From positions 558,001 to 622,000 of the forward strand of contig NC_015681.1 of the NCBI RefSeq assembly GCF_000217795.1: a stretch of DNA of 64,000 nucleotides, read 5' to 3'. The notes beneath the pieces are model-generated. The model did no database searches. It saw only the letters and a list, made by a program, of their open reading frames with translations, and was not told the origin of the DNA. The DNA is from Thermodesulfatator indicus DSM 15286 (lineage in GTDB: Bacteria; Desulfobacterota; Thermodesulfobacteria; Thermodesulfobacteriales; Thermodesulfatatoraceae). The translations under genes and the position numbers were made by a program. Positions 53,649 through 61,605 of the stretch are shown here, in pieces; the stretch's first letter is position 1, and each line of letters begins with the position of its first letter.

Positions 53649-53724
53649 TGGTGGAGCCGGAGGGACTCGAACCCTCGACCTCGTGAATGCCATTCACGCG
53701 CTCTCCCAACTGAGCTACGGCCCC
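53649..53724 (-). tRNA. tRNA-Ala, anticodon GGC
   Basis: On the minus strand the 76-base gene begins GGGGCCGTAGCTCAGTTGG and ends CGGCTCC-ACCA. The acceptor stem pairs GGGGCCG with CGGCTCC (one G-T pair); the D stem is GCTC/GAGC; the anticodon stem CGTGA/TCACG encloses loop ATGGCAT with anticodon GGC (Ala, reading GCC and GCU); the T arm is GAGGG-TTCGAGT-CCCTC. The CCA end is encoded. Confidence 0.96.
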
Positions 53725-53741
53725 ACGTGTTAGCTTTCAAA

Positions 53742-53770
53742 AAAGTAACTTAACGTAGAAATCATGTCAA
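53742..53770 (-). promoter_or_regulatory. Promoter of tRNA-Ala (and probably the small gene behind it)
   Basis: On the minus strand TTGACA (complement of 53765-53770) and TACTTT (53742-53747) with exactly 17-base spacing, 18 bases before the tRNA 5' end. Confidence 0.75.
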
Positions 53771-53887
53771 CCTTTTTTAGCCTGGATTCCGCTTAGGCGG
53801 AAATTTAGGTGGAGTGATTGAAAAATAATGCTTTTTCTTATAAAAAATGCTATCTTTATAGAAAAGAATTATTTTAAAATTGAAATT

Positions 53888-56071
53888 ATGGAAAATAAGT
53901 ACGTTGTTCGTTTGAGTGACATTTTAGACCAAATTCAATCTTATTTGCCTGGGGCTGATACCCGGCTAGTAGAAAAGGCCTATGTGTTTGCCGCTAAGGC
54001 CCACGCCGGGCAGGTCAGGCGTTCAGGGGAGCCTTATCTGGCTCATCCTCTTTCTGTAGCCTATATCCTTGCTCGCATGAAGCTTGACCTTCCCACTATA
54101 GCCGCCGGCCTTTTACACGATACTGTTGAAGATACAGACGTCACTATTGAGGACATAAAAAAGCATTTTGGCCCAGTAGTAGCTGAGATTGTAGATGGAG
54201 TTACCAAAATTGCCCATCTTTCAGCGCGCAGCAAGGTTCATAAGCAGGCGGAGAACTTTCGTAAAATGCTTCTAGCTATGGCTGAAGACTTACGGGTAAT
54301 TCTCGTAAAACTTGCTGACCGCCTGCACAACATGAAAACCCTTGAGTTTATGCCAGATCACAAGCGCAAGCGTATTGCCCAGGAAACCCTTGACATATAC
54401 GCTCCGCTGGCCAGCCGTCTGGGTATAGATTGGCTTAAACAGGAGCTTGAGGATCTGTCTTTTATGTATCTTTATCCTGAAGAATACAAAACCCTTCGCG
54501 AAGAAGTAGAAAAAGTCGTAGCCGCTCGGCAAGATTTCATAGACGAAATAAAAAAGGTAATTAAAGAAAAACTGGATGAAGAAGGCATTGAGGCTAAAGT
54601 TCTTGGACGGCGCAAACACCTTTATAGTATCTTTCGTAAACTTCAGCGTAATAACCTTGCTATTGATCAACTATATCTTATCTACGATATTATCGGCCTG
54701 CGGGTAATCGTCAAAAAAGTGAAAGAATGCTACGAAGTTTTAGGAATTATCCATTCACTTTGGAAACCTATTCCCGGGCGTTTCAAGGACTATATTAACC
54801 TTCCTAAAGCCAACATGTATCAGTCCCTTCATACTACAGTAATAGGCCCTGGTGGGCGGCAAATGGAAATCCAGATTCGCACAGAAGAAATGGACCGCGT
54901 GGCCAACGAAGGTATCGCCGCGCACTTTCTTTACAAAGAACAAAAAATCATAAACGCAGGGACAGGCAAAAATAAGCAACTTGAATGGTTAGAACGCCTG
55001 GTAGAACTTCAAAAAGAGCTCAAAAACCCGCGCGACTTTATTGAATCTCTAAGAATGGACTTATTCCCTGATGAGGTTTATGTCTTTACCCCAGAGGGAG
55101 ACATAAAAGTTCTACCTGTAGGTTCAACACCAATTGATTTTGCTTACGCCATTCACACCGAAGTGGGCCATCACTGTGCTATGGCCAAAGTCAACGGCCG
55201 CTTAGTACCTCTTGATTACGAACTTCAAACAGGCGATATAGTTGAAATTGTAACCACTAGCCATCAAAAACCCAGTAGAGATTGGCTTAAGTTTGTCAAA
55301 ACCAGCCGGGCTAAAAGTCGAATCAAGCAATGGCTTAAACAGGAAGAAAAACAGCGCATCTTTACCGCTGGCAAAGAAATTCTTGATCGCGAATTTCGAA
55401 AGGCCAAGCTTACTCTTTCGGCTTTCATGGAAGACGAAAGAGCCCAGGAAGTAGCCCAGAAGCTTTCTTTTAAAACTGTTGAAGAGCTCATAATAGCGGT
55501 AGGCTACGGCAAAATTACTCCGCAGCAAGTAGTTAAAAGATATCTCCACGAGAAACAAAAAGAAGAGGCCCCCCGTCCCTCAGAAGAAGAGCTTATAAAA
55601 ATCAAGAAAAAACAAACTATCCCTAAAATTCCAGATTCCATTTCTGTAGACGGAAGTGGAGATATGCTCTTTCATTTGAGCAAGTGTTGCAAGCCTCTTC
55701 CAGGCGACGAAGTAATCGGTTACGTGACTCGCGGCCGCGGCATAACAGTGCACCGGGCGGATTGCCCAAATCTTGAAGGGCTTGACCCAGAACGCTTAAT
55801 AGACATCAAGTGGGACTCAAGTGATGGTGCTACTTACACAGCTAAACTTTGGGTAATAACCGTTGACCGCAAAGGAATGCTGGCTTCGGTTTCAAACGCT
55901 ATAAGTGCTCAAGAAGCTAATATTTTAGAAGCCAGTGTACGTACTACTAAGGATCAACGGGCCCTATTTGACTTTGTAATCGAAGTCTTAAACAGGGCCC
56001 ATTTAGACAAAATTATGGCCGCTGTTAAGCAGATAGAAGGCGTTATTCGCGTAGAAAGAAGATTTGCCTAG
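53888..56071 (+). CDS. (p)ppGpp synthetase/hydrolase, RelA/SpoT family
   Basis: A 727-residue bifunctional stringent-response enzyme. The HD hydrolase site is intact (H77-D78, E81-D82 in LLHDTVEDTDV), the synthetase carries RFKDYINLPKANMYQSLHTT and MEIQIRTEEMD, then TGS (VFTPEGDIKVLPVGSTPIDFAY), a Cys-containing zinc-finger-like part (HLSKCCKPLPGDEVIGY) and a C-terminal ACT domain. The ATG at 53888 gives the usual start near the first helix; an in-frame ATG at 53828 would add 20 hydrophobic-rich residues and has a weak ggtggag upstream, so the start is not certain. A perfect 6-bp hairpin (ttccgc ttag gcggaa, 53787-53802) lies upstream. The end overlaps rpmB by four bases on the other strand. 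Confidence 0.93.
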   Translation: MENKYVVRLSDILDQIQSYLPGADTRLVEKAYVFAAKAHAGQVRRSGEPYLAHPLSVAYILARMKLDLPTIAAGLLHDTVEDTDVTIEDIKKHFGPVVAEIVDGVTKIAHLSARSKVHKQAENFRKMLLAMAEDLRVILVKLADRLHNMKTLEFMPDHKRKRIAQETLDIYAPLASRLGIDWLKQELEDLSFMYLYPEEYKTLREEVEKVVAARQDFIDEIKKVIKEKLDEEGIEAKVLGRRKHLYSIFRKLQRNNLAIDQLYLIYDIIGLRVIVKKVKECYEVLGIIHSLWKPIPGRFKDYINLPKANMYQSLHTTVIGPGGRQMEIQIRTEEMDRVANEGIAAHFLYKEQKIINAGTGKNKQLEWLERLVELQKELKNPRDFIESLRMDLFPDEVYVFTPEGDIKVLPVGSTPIDFAYAIHTEVGHHCAMAKVNGRLVPLDYELQTGDIVEIVTTSHQKPSRDWLKFVKTSRAKSRIKQWLKQEEKQRIFTAGKEILDREFRKAKLTLSAFMEDERAQEVAQKLSFKTVEELIIAVGYGKITPQQVVKRYLHEKQKEEAPRPSEEELIKIKKKQTIPKIPDSISVDGSGDMLFHLSKCCKPLPGDEVIGYVTRGRGITVHRADCPNLEGLDPERLIDIKWDSSDGATYTAKLWVITVDRKGMLASVSNAISAQEANILEASVRTTKDQRALFDFVIEVLNRAHLDKIMAAVKQIEGVIRVERRFA

Positions 56072-56265
56072 CTAACGGCCTTTTGTACTTTGCCGGCTTT
56101 GATACAACGAGTGCAGACTTTCATTCTTCTTACCTGGCCGTTGGGTAGTTTCACCCGAATACGCTGGATATTGGGATACCACCAGCGGCCAGAACGCTTA
56201 GCCGAATGGCTAATCTGGTGTCCAGTATGAGGCCTTCTTCCACAAATTTCGCAAACCTTTGACAT
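56068..56265 (-). CDS. rpmB: Ribosomal protein bL28
   Basis: A 65-residue L28 of the zinc type: C5 and C8 (KVCEICGRRP) with C51 and C54 (KVCTRCIKAGKV). TGHQISHSAKRSGRWWYPN is the conserved core. The ribosome-binding site is ttggagg. It is a single gene facing relA/spoT, whose last four bases it shares. Confidence 0.95.
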   Translation of the reverse strand: MSKVCEICGRRPHTGHQISHSAKRSGRWWYPNIQRIRVKLPNGQVRRMKVCTRCIKAGKVQKAVS

Positions 56266-56348
56266 GGCTAACCTCCAAATAGAGATAATCTAGAAGTTAT
56301 GAACAAAAAGGAATTTATACTCAAAACCCTAAACTTTGACAAGCTTTT

Positions 56349-57725
56349 CTAAAAAACTTCGGCGGCCATAGCTGCCTGATGGTCTTCATCAAGATTGGCA
56401 AAGGTAGAGTATTGAGAAAGAAAGGCTAGACGCACCACTCCTGTGGGGCCGTTTCTCTGTTTACCAATGATTATCTCAGCAATTCCTTTGTCTAGCGTAT
56501 CTTTCTTGTAAACTTCGTCACGATAGATGAAAAGAATAACATCAGCGTCTTGTTCAATAGCCCCTGATTCGCGGAGGTCTGAGAGCTGGGGCCTTTTGTC
56601 AGGCCGTTCTTCTACTCGCCTATTCAGCTGTGAAAGAGCTACTACCGGAACATTTAATTCTTTAGCCATAGCCTTGAGAGAGCTTGAGATTTCAGAAATT
56701 TCCTGCTCACGCCGTTCGCGACGCTCTTTGCCTCTCATGAGTTGAAGGTAGTCTATAATGATGAGCCCCAGCCCGTGTTCGGCCATAAGACGACGGGCCT
56801 TGGCCCTTAGCTCCAAGACACTTATAGCAGCGGTATCATCAATAAAAATAGGGGCTTTAGAGAGCCTATTAGCCGCGTAAGTTAATCTCTGCCAATCGGC
56901 ATCAGTAAGTTTCCCAGTGCGCAAGGCCTGGGCATCAACCCGGGCATCGGCACAAAGCATACGCATGGCCAGCTGTTCCTTTGACATTTCGAGAGAAAAA
57001 ATACCTACAGGAATTCCATGTTCTACAGCCGCATGATGAGCAATATTTAAAGCAAAAGATGTTTTACCCATGCTTGGACGACCAGCCACAATGATGAGGT
57101 CAGAGTTTTGTAAACCTGCGGTCAGGCGGTCAAACTCGTAAAAACCAGTGGGTACGCCGGTAACTTCTTCACGTCGCTGGTGGAGCTGTTCAATCTGAAG
57201 CACGGCATCTTTGATAACTTCTTTTAAGGGGAAAAAGCTTCGTTTATTCCCCTGGGCCCTGATTTCAAAAATGGCTCGCTCTGCCTCTTCAAGAAGGTCA
57301 TCTACCGGATCAGCTCCTTCATAACAGCGCGTGACAATCTCTGTGCTCGCCATAATGAGGCGCCTGAGGATAGATTTTTCCCGGACAATGTTAGCGTAAT
57401 AGACCACATTGGCTGCAGTGGGAACAAGCTCAGCCAGTTCTGCCAGGTAAGCGGCCCCACCCACTTGTTCAAGTAAATCCCTTTCTTTTAAGGCCGCATG
57501 TACGGTAACCAAATCAATGGGTTCATTGCGATTGAAAAGCTCAAGCATGGTGCGATATATGGCCCCATGGGCCGCCCGATAAAAATCCCCGGGATTTAAA
57601 AATTCGACGACTTTTAATAAGGCGTTGTTATCAAGAAAAATACTGCCTAAAACACATTTTTCTGCTTCTATGTCTTGCGGCGGCACTCTATCAAATAATT
57701 GTTCTCTTTTTTTGGCTCGTGGCAT
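56349..57725 (-). CDS. dnaB: Replicative DNA helicase DnaB
   Basis: A 458-residue hexameric helicase. The N-terminal helical domain (about 15-115; PPQDIEAEKCVLGSIFLD) binds primase; the RecA-like domain has Walker A GRPSMGKTS (215-223), PVGIFSLEMSKEQLAMR, Walker B LIIIDYLQLM and the arginine finger region near YRDEVY. No intein interrupts the gene. The ribosome-binding site is gaggaagg. Upstream lie two 18-bp tandem motifs (57797-57832). Confidence 0.95.
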   Translation of the reverse strand: MPRAKKREQLFDRVPPQDIEAEKCVLGSIFLDNNALLKVVEFLNPGDFYRAAHGAIYRTMLELFNRNEPIDLVTVHAALKERDLLEQVGGAAYLAELAELVPTAANVVYYANIVREKSILRRLIMASTEIVTRCYEGADPVDDLLEEAERAIFEIRAQGNKRSFFPLKEVIKDAVLQIEQLHQRREEVTGVPTGFYEFDRLTAGLQNSDLIIVAGRPSMGKTSFALNIAHHAAVEHGIPVGIFSLEMSKEQLAMRMLCADARVDAQALRTGKLTDADWQRLTYAANRLSKAPIFIDDTAAISVLELRAKARRLMAEHGLGLIIIDYLQLMRGKERRERREQEISEISSSLKAMAKELNVPVVALSQLNRRVEERPDKRPQLSDLRESGAIEQDADVILFIYRDEVYKKDTLDKGIAEIIIGKQRNGPTGVVRLAFLSQYSTFANLDEDHQAAMAAEVF

Positions 57726-57796
57726 AAAAGGCCTTCCTCGATTTGATGATAAAAAAGTTTACCTGACCTCACTGATAAGAAAAGATCTAAATTTTT

Positions 57797-57832
57797 GAAT
57801 TAATTGTTCGACAAGAATTACCTATTCGACAA
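57797..57832. promoter_or_regulatory. Two tandem 18-bp sites upstream of dnaB
   Basis: Adjacent direct copies reading gaattaattgttcgacaa and gaattacctattcgacaa: twelve or more identical bases with a variable centre. They stand 72-107 bases before the dnaB start codon, where a regulator or replication protein could bind. They do not match a DnaA box, and no known family was recognised. Confidence 0.45.
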
Positions 57833-57870
57833 TTTTTACGAAAAATTTTTTCTTAAATTGGGTATAGGTG

Positions 57871-57921
57871 GGGACAGGCGAAAAATTTTCGTACGGATTT
57901 TAGGGACAGGCGAAAAATTTT
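57871..57921 (+). repeat. Short dispersed repeat, GGGACAGGC core (copies 4 and 5, tandem)
   Basis: Two direct copies of gggacaggcgaaaaatttt at 57871-57889 and 57903-57921, 32 bases apart, in the 274-base gap between dnaB and the Asp/Arg-rich gene. The gap holds no gene. Confidence 0.75.
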
Positions 57922-57937
57922 TGAATTTTTGAAAAAA

Positions 57938-57973
57938 ATAAAAAGCCCCGCTTCCGTGGGGAAACGGGGCTTC
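57938..57973 (-). terminator. Terminator after the Asp/Arg-rich protein gene
   Basis: On the minus strand AAGCCCCG-TTTCC pairs with GGAA-GCGGGGCTT around a short loop, followed by a run of Ts. It begins 27 bases beyond the stop codon. Confidence 0.85.
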
Positions 57974-57999
57974 CTGGGGCTTAGCAAACGATTAAAATT

Positions 58000-58245
58000 C
58001 TACCAGTGAATTCTATCTCTATCCCTATCCATATCTTTGTCTAAAAGTCTATCTCTGTCTAAATCTCTATCACGAAGATGCAAGCGATCACGAGTATAGT
58101 CACAATCCTGTAATTTCTGGTGAATGCGATCTCTATCTTTGTCACAGTCTCCTCTTCCCTTACCTTTGCCAGCAAAAACTGGTGGAACTACTAACAATCC
58201 CAAGGCAAATGCACCAGCCAATCCTTTTTTAATTAAATCTTTCAT
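58000..58245 (-). CDS. Small secreted Asp/Arg-repeat protein, unknown function
   Basis: An 81-residue precursor. The signal peptide is about 1-25 (MKDLIKKGLAGAFALGLLVV... ending VFA), leaving a 56-residue mature chain that starts GKGKGRGDCDKDRDR and then repeats DRDR/DRDRL units almost to the end (DLDRDRLLDKDMDRDRDRIHW). Two cysteines (C34, C48) could form one disulfide. It is highly charged but nearly neutral, and would be exported to the periplasm or beyond. The start has a strong ggaggaggttggctt ribosome-binding site; the frame extends 19 codons further with no support. A clean terminator follows, so it is a real, separately transcribed gene. I do not recognise a family; metal binding or nucleation is a guess. 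Confidence 0.8.
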   Translation of the reverse strand: MKDLIKKGLAGAFALGLLVVPPVFAGKGKGRGDCDKDRDRIHQKLQDCDYTRDRLHLRDRDLDRDRLLDKDMDRDRDRIHW

Positions 58246-58312
58246 AAGCCAACCTCCTCCATGTTTTATTTTACTTTCTTTAATATGCAAAGGACGTGCC
58301 AAAAACAGAAAT

Positions 58313-58323
58313 TTGCCTGTCCC
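58313..58323 (-). repeat. Short dispersed repeat, GGGACAGGC core (copy 6)
   Basis: Reads ttgcctgtccc on the plus strand in the gap between the divergent Asp/Arg-rich and ispF genes. Confidence 0.55.
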
Positions 58324-58348
58324 TAAAATTCGCTATAAATTTCTTCTC

Positions 58349-58822
58349 ATGCGAGTTGGTTTTGGTTTTGACGTACATCGCTTCATTCCCGACCGCAAAC
58401 TAATTCTTTGCGGGGTGGAGATACCTTACCATCTTGGATTACTTGGCCACTCTGACGCCGATGTAGCTACTCATGCTTTAATAGACGCCCTTTTGGGAGC
58501 TGCTGGCCTTGGCGATATTGGCGAGCACTTCCCTGACAGTGACGAAAAATACCGAGATGTTTCAAGTCTTATACTTCTAAAAAAAACAATTGAACTGATT
58601 CACAATAATGGTTTTAAATTTGTTAACGCTGATCTTACCATTGTGACCGAAAAACCTAAGATTAGCCCGTATCGTAGAGTTATGAAGGAAAAGCTTGCTG
58701 AGATCATCGGTTGCTCACCAAAAGTTATAAATATTAAAGGAAAGACCACAGAAAAGCTGGGCTTTACCGGCCGAGGTGAAGGTATTGCTGCCTACGCGGT
58801 AGCCCTCATCACCCATGATTGA
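58349..58822 (+). CDS. ispF: 2-C-methyl-D-erythritol 2,4-cyclodiphosphate synthase
   Basis: A 157-residue enzyme of the MEP isoprenoid pathway, closing the cyclic diphosphate. Metal ligands D8 and H10 (GFGFDVHRF) and the GHSDADVATHAL motif are present, and FTGRGEGIAAYAV ends the protein. The ATG at 58349 is used because the frame upstream runs antisense through the Asp/Arg-rich gene. No good Shine-Dalgarno is present. The stop overlaps uvrC by eight bases. Confidence 0.95.
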   Translation: MRVGFGFDVHRFIPDRKLILCGVEIPYHLGLLGHSDADVATHALIDALLGAAGLGDIGEHFPDSDEKYRDVSSLILLKKTIELIHNNGFKFVNADLTIVTEKPKISPYRRVMKEKLAEIIGCSPKVINIKGKTTEKLGFTGRGEGIAAYAVALITHD

Positions 58823-60626
58823 CCAGGAATTAATCAAAAAAAAGGCCCCTACGGCGCCAGGAGTTTATTTATTCAAGACTTCCAAGGGCGAAGTACTTTA
58901 CGTCGGCAAGGCCAAAAATCTCAGGAAGCGTCTGCAAAGTTATCTGCGCCCTGACCAGCCTTATAAAACTCGTGTTCTCCTCGCCAAAGCCGAAAAGTTA
59001 GAAACTATTGTTACCCGCAGTGAAAAAGAAGCCCTGGTCCTTGAGGCCAATCTAATAAAAAAGCACCGGCCGCGTTATAACGTCATTTTGCGCGATGACA
59101 AGGCTTATCCTTTACTTCGCCTGTCCCTAAAAGATGAATTCCCCCGTCTTAGCGTAGTAAGGAGGCGCCGCAAAGATAAGGCTCTTTACTTTGGGCCGTA
59201 TCCCTCGGCAGGAGCAGTGAGGCAGACTCTAAAATTTCTTTCACGTTTTTTCCCTTTAAGGCGTTGTTCAAACGCCGAGTTCAGACGCCGAGAGCGTCCC
59301 TGCCTTTACCATCAAATTGGCCGCTGCTCGGCTCCCTGTGTGGGGCTAATTACTCCTGAAGAGTACAAAAAAATAGTAGATGGGGCTGTTGCCTTTTTAA
59401 AGGGCAAGGCTAAAGAGCTTTTGAAAAGCCTTTATCAAGAGATGGAAGAAGCGGCGGAAAATCTTGAATTTGAAAAAGCAGCCGCCTTACGAGACCGCAT
59501 TTTTGCTATTGAGCGCACGCTAGAAGCTCAAGCGGTGAATCTCCCCAGGGAGGAAGACCTTGACGTTTTTGCCCTGGCCTCTCAGGGAGATAAAGTTTCA
59601 GGCGCGGTTCTTTTTGTCCGCTCAGGAGCCTTGCTTGGCAAGAAGACCTTCAACTTGAGTCGAGTAAGTAATGAAAATGATGAACTTTATAGCTCTTTAG
59701 TTCAGCAATTTTACGATGAGGGTAAATATATCCCCCATGAAATTTTATTGCCCTGTGAGCCGAGTGATCGAGAATTGCTAGAAGAATGGCTAAGTGAAAT
59801 AGCAGAACACAAGGTGGTTATCAAAGTGCCCAAACGCGGGGCCAAAAAAGAACTTCTGGATATGGCCAGGCAAAATGCCAAAGAGGCTTTGGCCGCACGT
59901 CTGGCTGGCGAGCGCCCTTACGAAGAACTTGCCGAAAAACTTGCCATTATTTTACGTTTTAAAAAGATCCCTTTGCGGGTAGAAGGAGTGGACATTTCAA
60001 ATATCCAGGGGCAACTTCCCGTAGGCGTGGTGGTGTCTTTTTGGGAGGGACAAGAAGATAAAAGCCGATATCGCCGCTATCACATAAAAAGCATAGAAGG
60101 CCCTGATGACTACGCTATGATTTACGAGACGGTGTTAAGGCACTTAAATAGAAGACTTTCCGAAAATGATCTTCCTGACCTCATTTTAATAGATGGCGGG
60201 AAAGGTCAGCTACAGGCGGCCTTGGCAGCTGCCGAAGAGATGGGCTTATTAAAGGAAATAGACTTTTGTGCCTTAGCTAAGGAAAGAGACAAAGAAGGCG
60301 AAAAAATTTATCTTCCTAACCGTAAAAACCCGTTAAAACTGGCGCGCCATACAGAAGTTTTACGCTTTCTCCAAAGAGTAAGAGATGAAGCCCATCGTTT
60401 TGCTTTAAGTTCCCATCAAAAAAGGCGTAAAAAAGCAACTTTTGAGTCTCTTCTTGACCAGATACCAGGCGTTGGCCCTAAACGTAAGAAGAGACTTCTC
60501 AAGCACTTCGGAAGTATTGAAAAAATAAAGTCAGCAAATATTGAGGAAATCACCAGTCTCCCCGGTTTTAACCGCAGAGTAGCCTGGGAAATAAAGAAAA
60601 TTTTAGGGACAGGCGAAAAAATTTGA
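58815..60626 (+). CDS. uvrC: Excinuclease ABC subunit C
   Basis: A 603-residue nuclease making the two incisions in nucleotide excision repair. The GIY-YIG domain (APGVYLFKTSKGEVLYVGKA, then LRKRLQSY) is at 14-40; a UVR domain about 200-240; the C-terminal RNase H-like nuclease contains EGVDISNIQGQLPVG and LILIDGGKGQLQ; tandem HhH motifs (IPGVGPKRKKRLLKHFG) end the protein. The last residues GTGEKI and the TGA are encoded by a short dispersed repeat (60606-60624). A second repeat-like copy (59116-59128) lies inside the gene, encoding part of RLSLKDEF. Confidence 0.96.
   Translation: MIDQELIKKKAPTAPGVYLFKTSKGEVLYVGKAKNLRKRLQSYLRPDQPYKTRVLLAKAEKLETIVTRSEKEALVLEANLIKKHRPRYNVILRDDKAYPLLRLSLKDEFPRLSVVRRRRKDKALYFGPYPSAGAVRQTLKFLSRFFPLRRCSNAEFRRRERPCLYHQIGRCSAPCVGLITPEEYKKIVDGAVAFLKGKAKELLKSLYQEMEEAAENLEFEKAAALRDRIFAIERTLEAQAVNLPREEDLDVFALASQGDKVSGAVLFVRSGALLGKKTFNLSRVSNENDELYSSLVQQFYDEGKYIPHEILLPCEPSDRELLEEWLSEIAEHKVVIKVPKRGAKKELLDMARQNAKEALAARLAGERPYEELAEKLAIILRFKKIPLRVEGVDISNIQGQLPVGVVVSFWEGQEDKSRYRRYHIKSIEGPDDYAMIYETVLRHLNRRLSENDLPDLILIDGGKGQLQAALAAAEEMGLLKEIDFCALAKERDKEGEKIYLPNRKNPLKLARHTEVLRFLQRVRDEAHRFALSSHQKRRKKATFESLLDQIPGVGPKRKKRLLKHFGSIEKIKSANIEEITSLPGFNRRVAWEIKKILGTGEKI
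59116..59128 (-). repeat. Short dispersed repeat core inside uvrC (copy 7)
   Basis: Reads ttcgcctgtccct on the plus strand, in frame in uvrC. It could be chance, as only 13 bases match and the encoded residues are normal for UvrC. Confidence 0.35.
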
Positions 60627-60673
60627 GCTCCGTCCAAAGATTTCCGATAAGAGGGACAGGCGAAAAATTTTTT
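60606..60673 (+). repeat. Short dispersed repeat, GGGACAGGC core (copies 8 and 9) before the RAYT gene
   Basis: Direct copies gggacaggcgaaaaaattt (60606-60624) and gggacaggcgaaaaattttt (60653-60672), 47 bases apart. The first supplies the last codons and stop of uvrC; the second ends just before the transposase ribosome-binding site. Confidence 0.8.
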
Positions 60674-60689
60674 CAGGAGGTTTTGCTTT

Positions 60690-61538
60690 ATGCCAAGAAT
60701 CCCTCGTTTGCTAACCAACCATCCCAAAGCCGCTTATCACGTCATTTCTCGTACGGCTTTACCCGGCCACAACGTGCTCGGCCCTGAAGAAAAAGAACAC
60801 CTACTCAATCTCATTAGCTGGCTCTCTCAGGTATACTTCGTAGAAGTCTATGGCTTTGCTATCATGGGTAACCACTTCCATCTCCTCTGCCGCATGCTTC
60901 CCGAAGACAAATTCTCTGACGAGGAAGTAGCTCGCCGCATAAAGCTCTATTACCGGGGCAAGCGCAAAGTCTTTATCTACAAAGAACTTCTTGCCAAATG
61001 GCGCGAGCGCTTAGCTAGCCTCTCCCGCTATGTCCAGGACATCAAGCAAAGATTCTCCCGCTGGTATAACAAACGCGTTGACCGCAAAGGCTACTTCTGG
61101 GCTGACAGGTTTAAGTCCGTAATCATTGAAACTGGAGAGGCCTTGCTTAATTGCCTGGCCTACATTGAACTGAACCCGGTGCGGGCAGGGATTGTAGAAA
61201 AGCCGGAAGACTACCGCTGGTGCTCGCTAGGATACCGAGCAAGATTAGGGACAGGCAAAAATTTTCTCTCGCTTGACCTAGGCCTTCCTTCTTATGCCGA
61301 CAAATCCGAACAAGAGAAACTCAGACTCTACCGAGAGTTCGTCTATGGTAAAGGCGGCATTGGTGAGCCTGAAAAATTAACTAAAACCAAAGAATTCGTA
61401 TATCGGACACGTTATTTTTCTGAAAGTCTCGTAATTGGTTCAAAGCGTTTCCTAGAGGAAACCGGCAAAGAAATAAAAAAGTTCTTTTCTAAAAAACAGC
61501 AAAAGCTTATTCCTGATAGAGGAATACTCATATTGTGA
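60690..61538 (+). CDS. REP-associated tyrosine transposase (RAYT, IS200-like Y1 family)
   Basis: A 282-residue single-strand transposase. The N-terminus (NHPKAAYHVISRT) and HUH motif GNHFHLL (H62, H64) with the catalytic Tyr candidate Y158 (LAYIELNPVRAG) match the Y1 transposase family, RAYT branch. RAYTs are usually single-copy and act on short REP repeats in trans. Here no inverted terminal ends or tnpB are present, but copies of the GGGACAGGC repeat stand directly upstream and inside the gene (61248-61265, encoding GTGKNF). Strong ribosome-binding site caggaggtt. The C-terminal 80 residues are basic and unlike canonical IS200. Confidence 0.9.
   Translation: MPRIPRLLTNHPKAAYHVISRTALPGHNVLGPEEKEHLLNLISWLSQVYFVEVYGFAIMGNHFHLLCRMLPEDKFSDEEVARRIKLYYRGKRKVFIYKELLAKWRERLASLSRYVQDIKQRFSRWYNKRVDRKGYFWADRFKSVIIETGEALLNCLAYIELNPVRAGIVEKPEDYRWCSLGYRARLGTGKNFLSLDLGLPSYADKSEQEKLRLYREFVYGKGGIGEPEKLTKTKEFVYRTRYFSESLVIGSKRFLEETGKEIKKFFSKKQQKLIPDRGILIL
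61248..61265 (+). repeat. Short dispersed repeat inside the RAYT gene (copy 10)
   Basis: Reads gggacaggcaaaaatttt in frame, giving the residues GTGKNF within RARLGTGKNFLSL. The position is between the Y1 domain and the basic tail. Confidence 0.65.
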
Positions 61539-61605
61539 GCAAAATTTGATTTGGCAAAAACAAAAGAGCTTGTTAAGCTACTTTAAAACTCTTTAAAGCC
61601 AAACT

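Noticed and set aside
53635-53709. N-terminal extension of the small gene behind tRNA-Ala
   Set aside because: It is the translation of the tRNA itself (GERVNGIHEVEGSSPSGST).
58124-58348. 75-codon upstream extension of ispF
   Set aside because: It runs antisense through the Asp/Arg-rich gene and starts far before the conserved GFGFDVHR.
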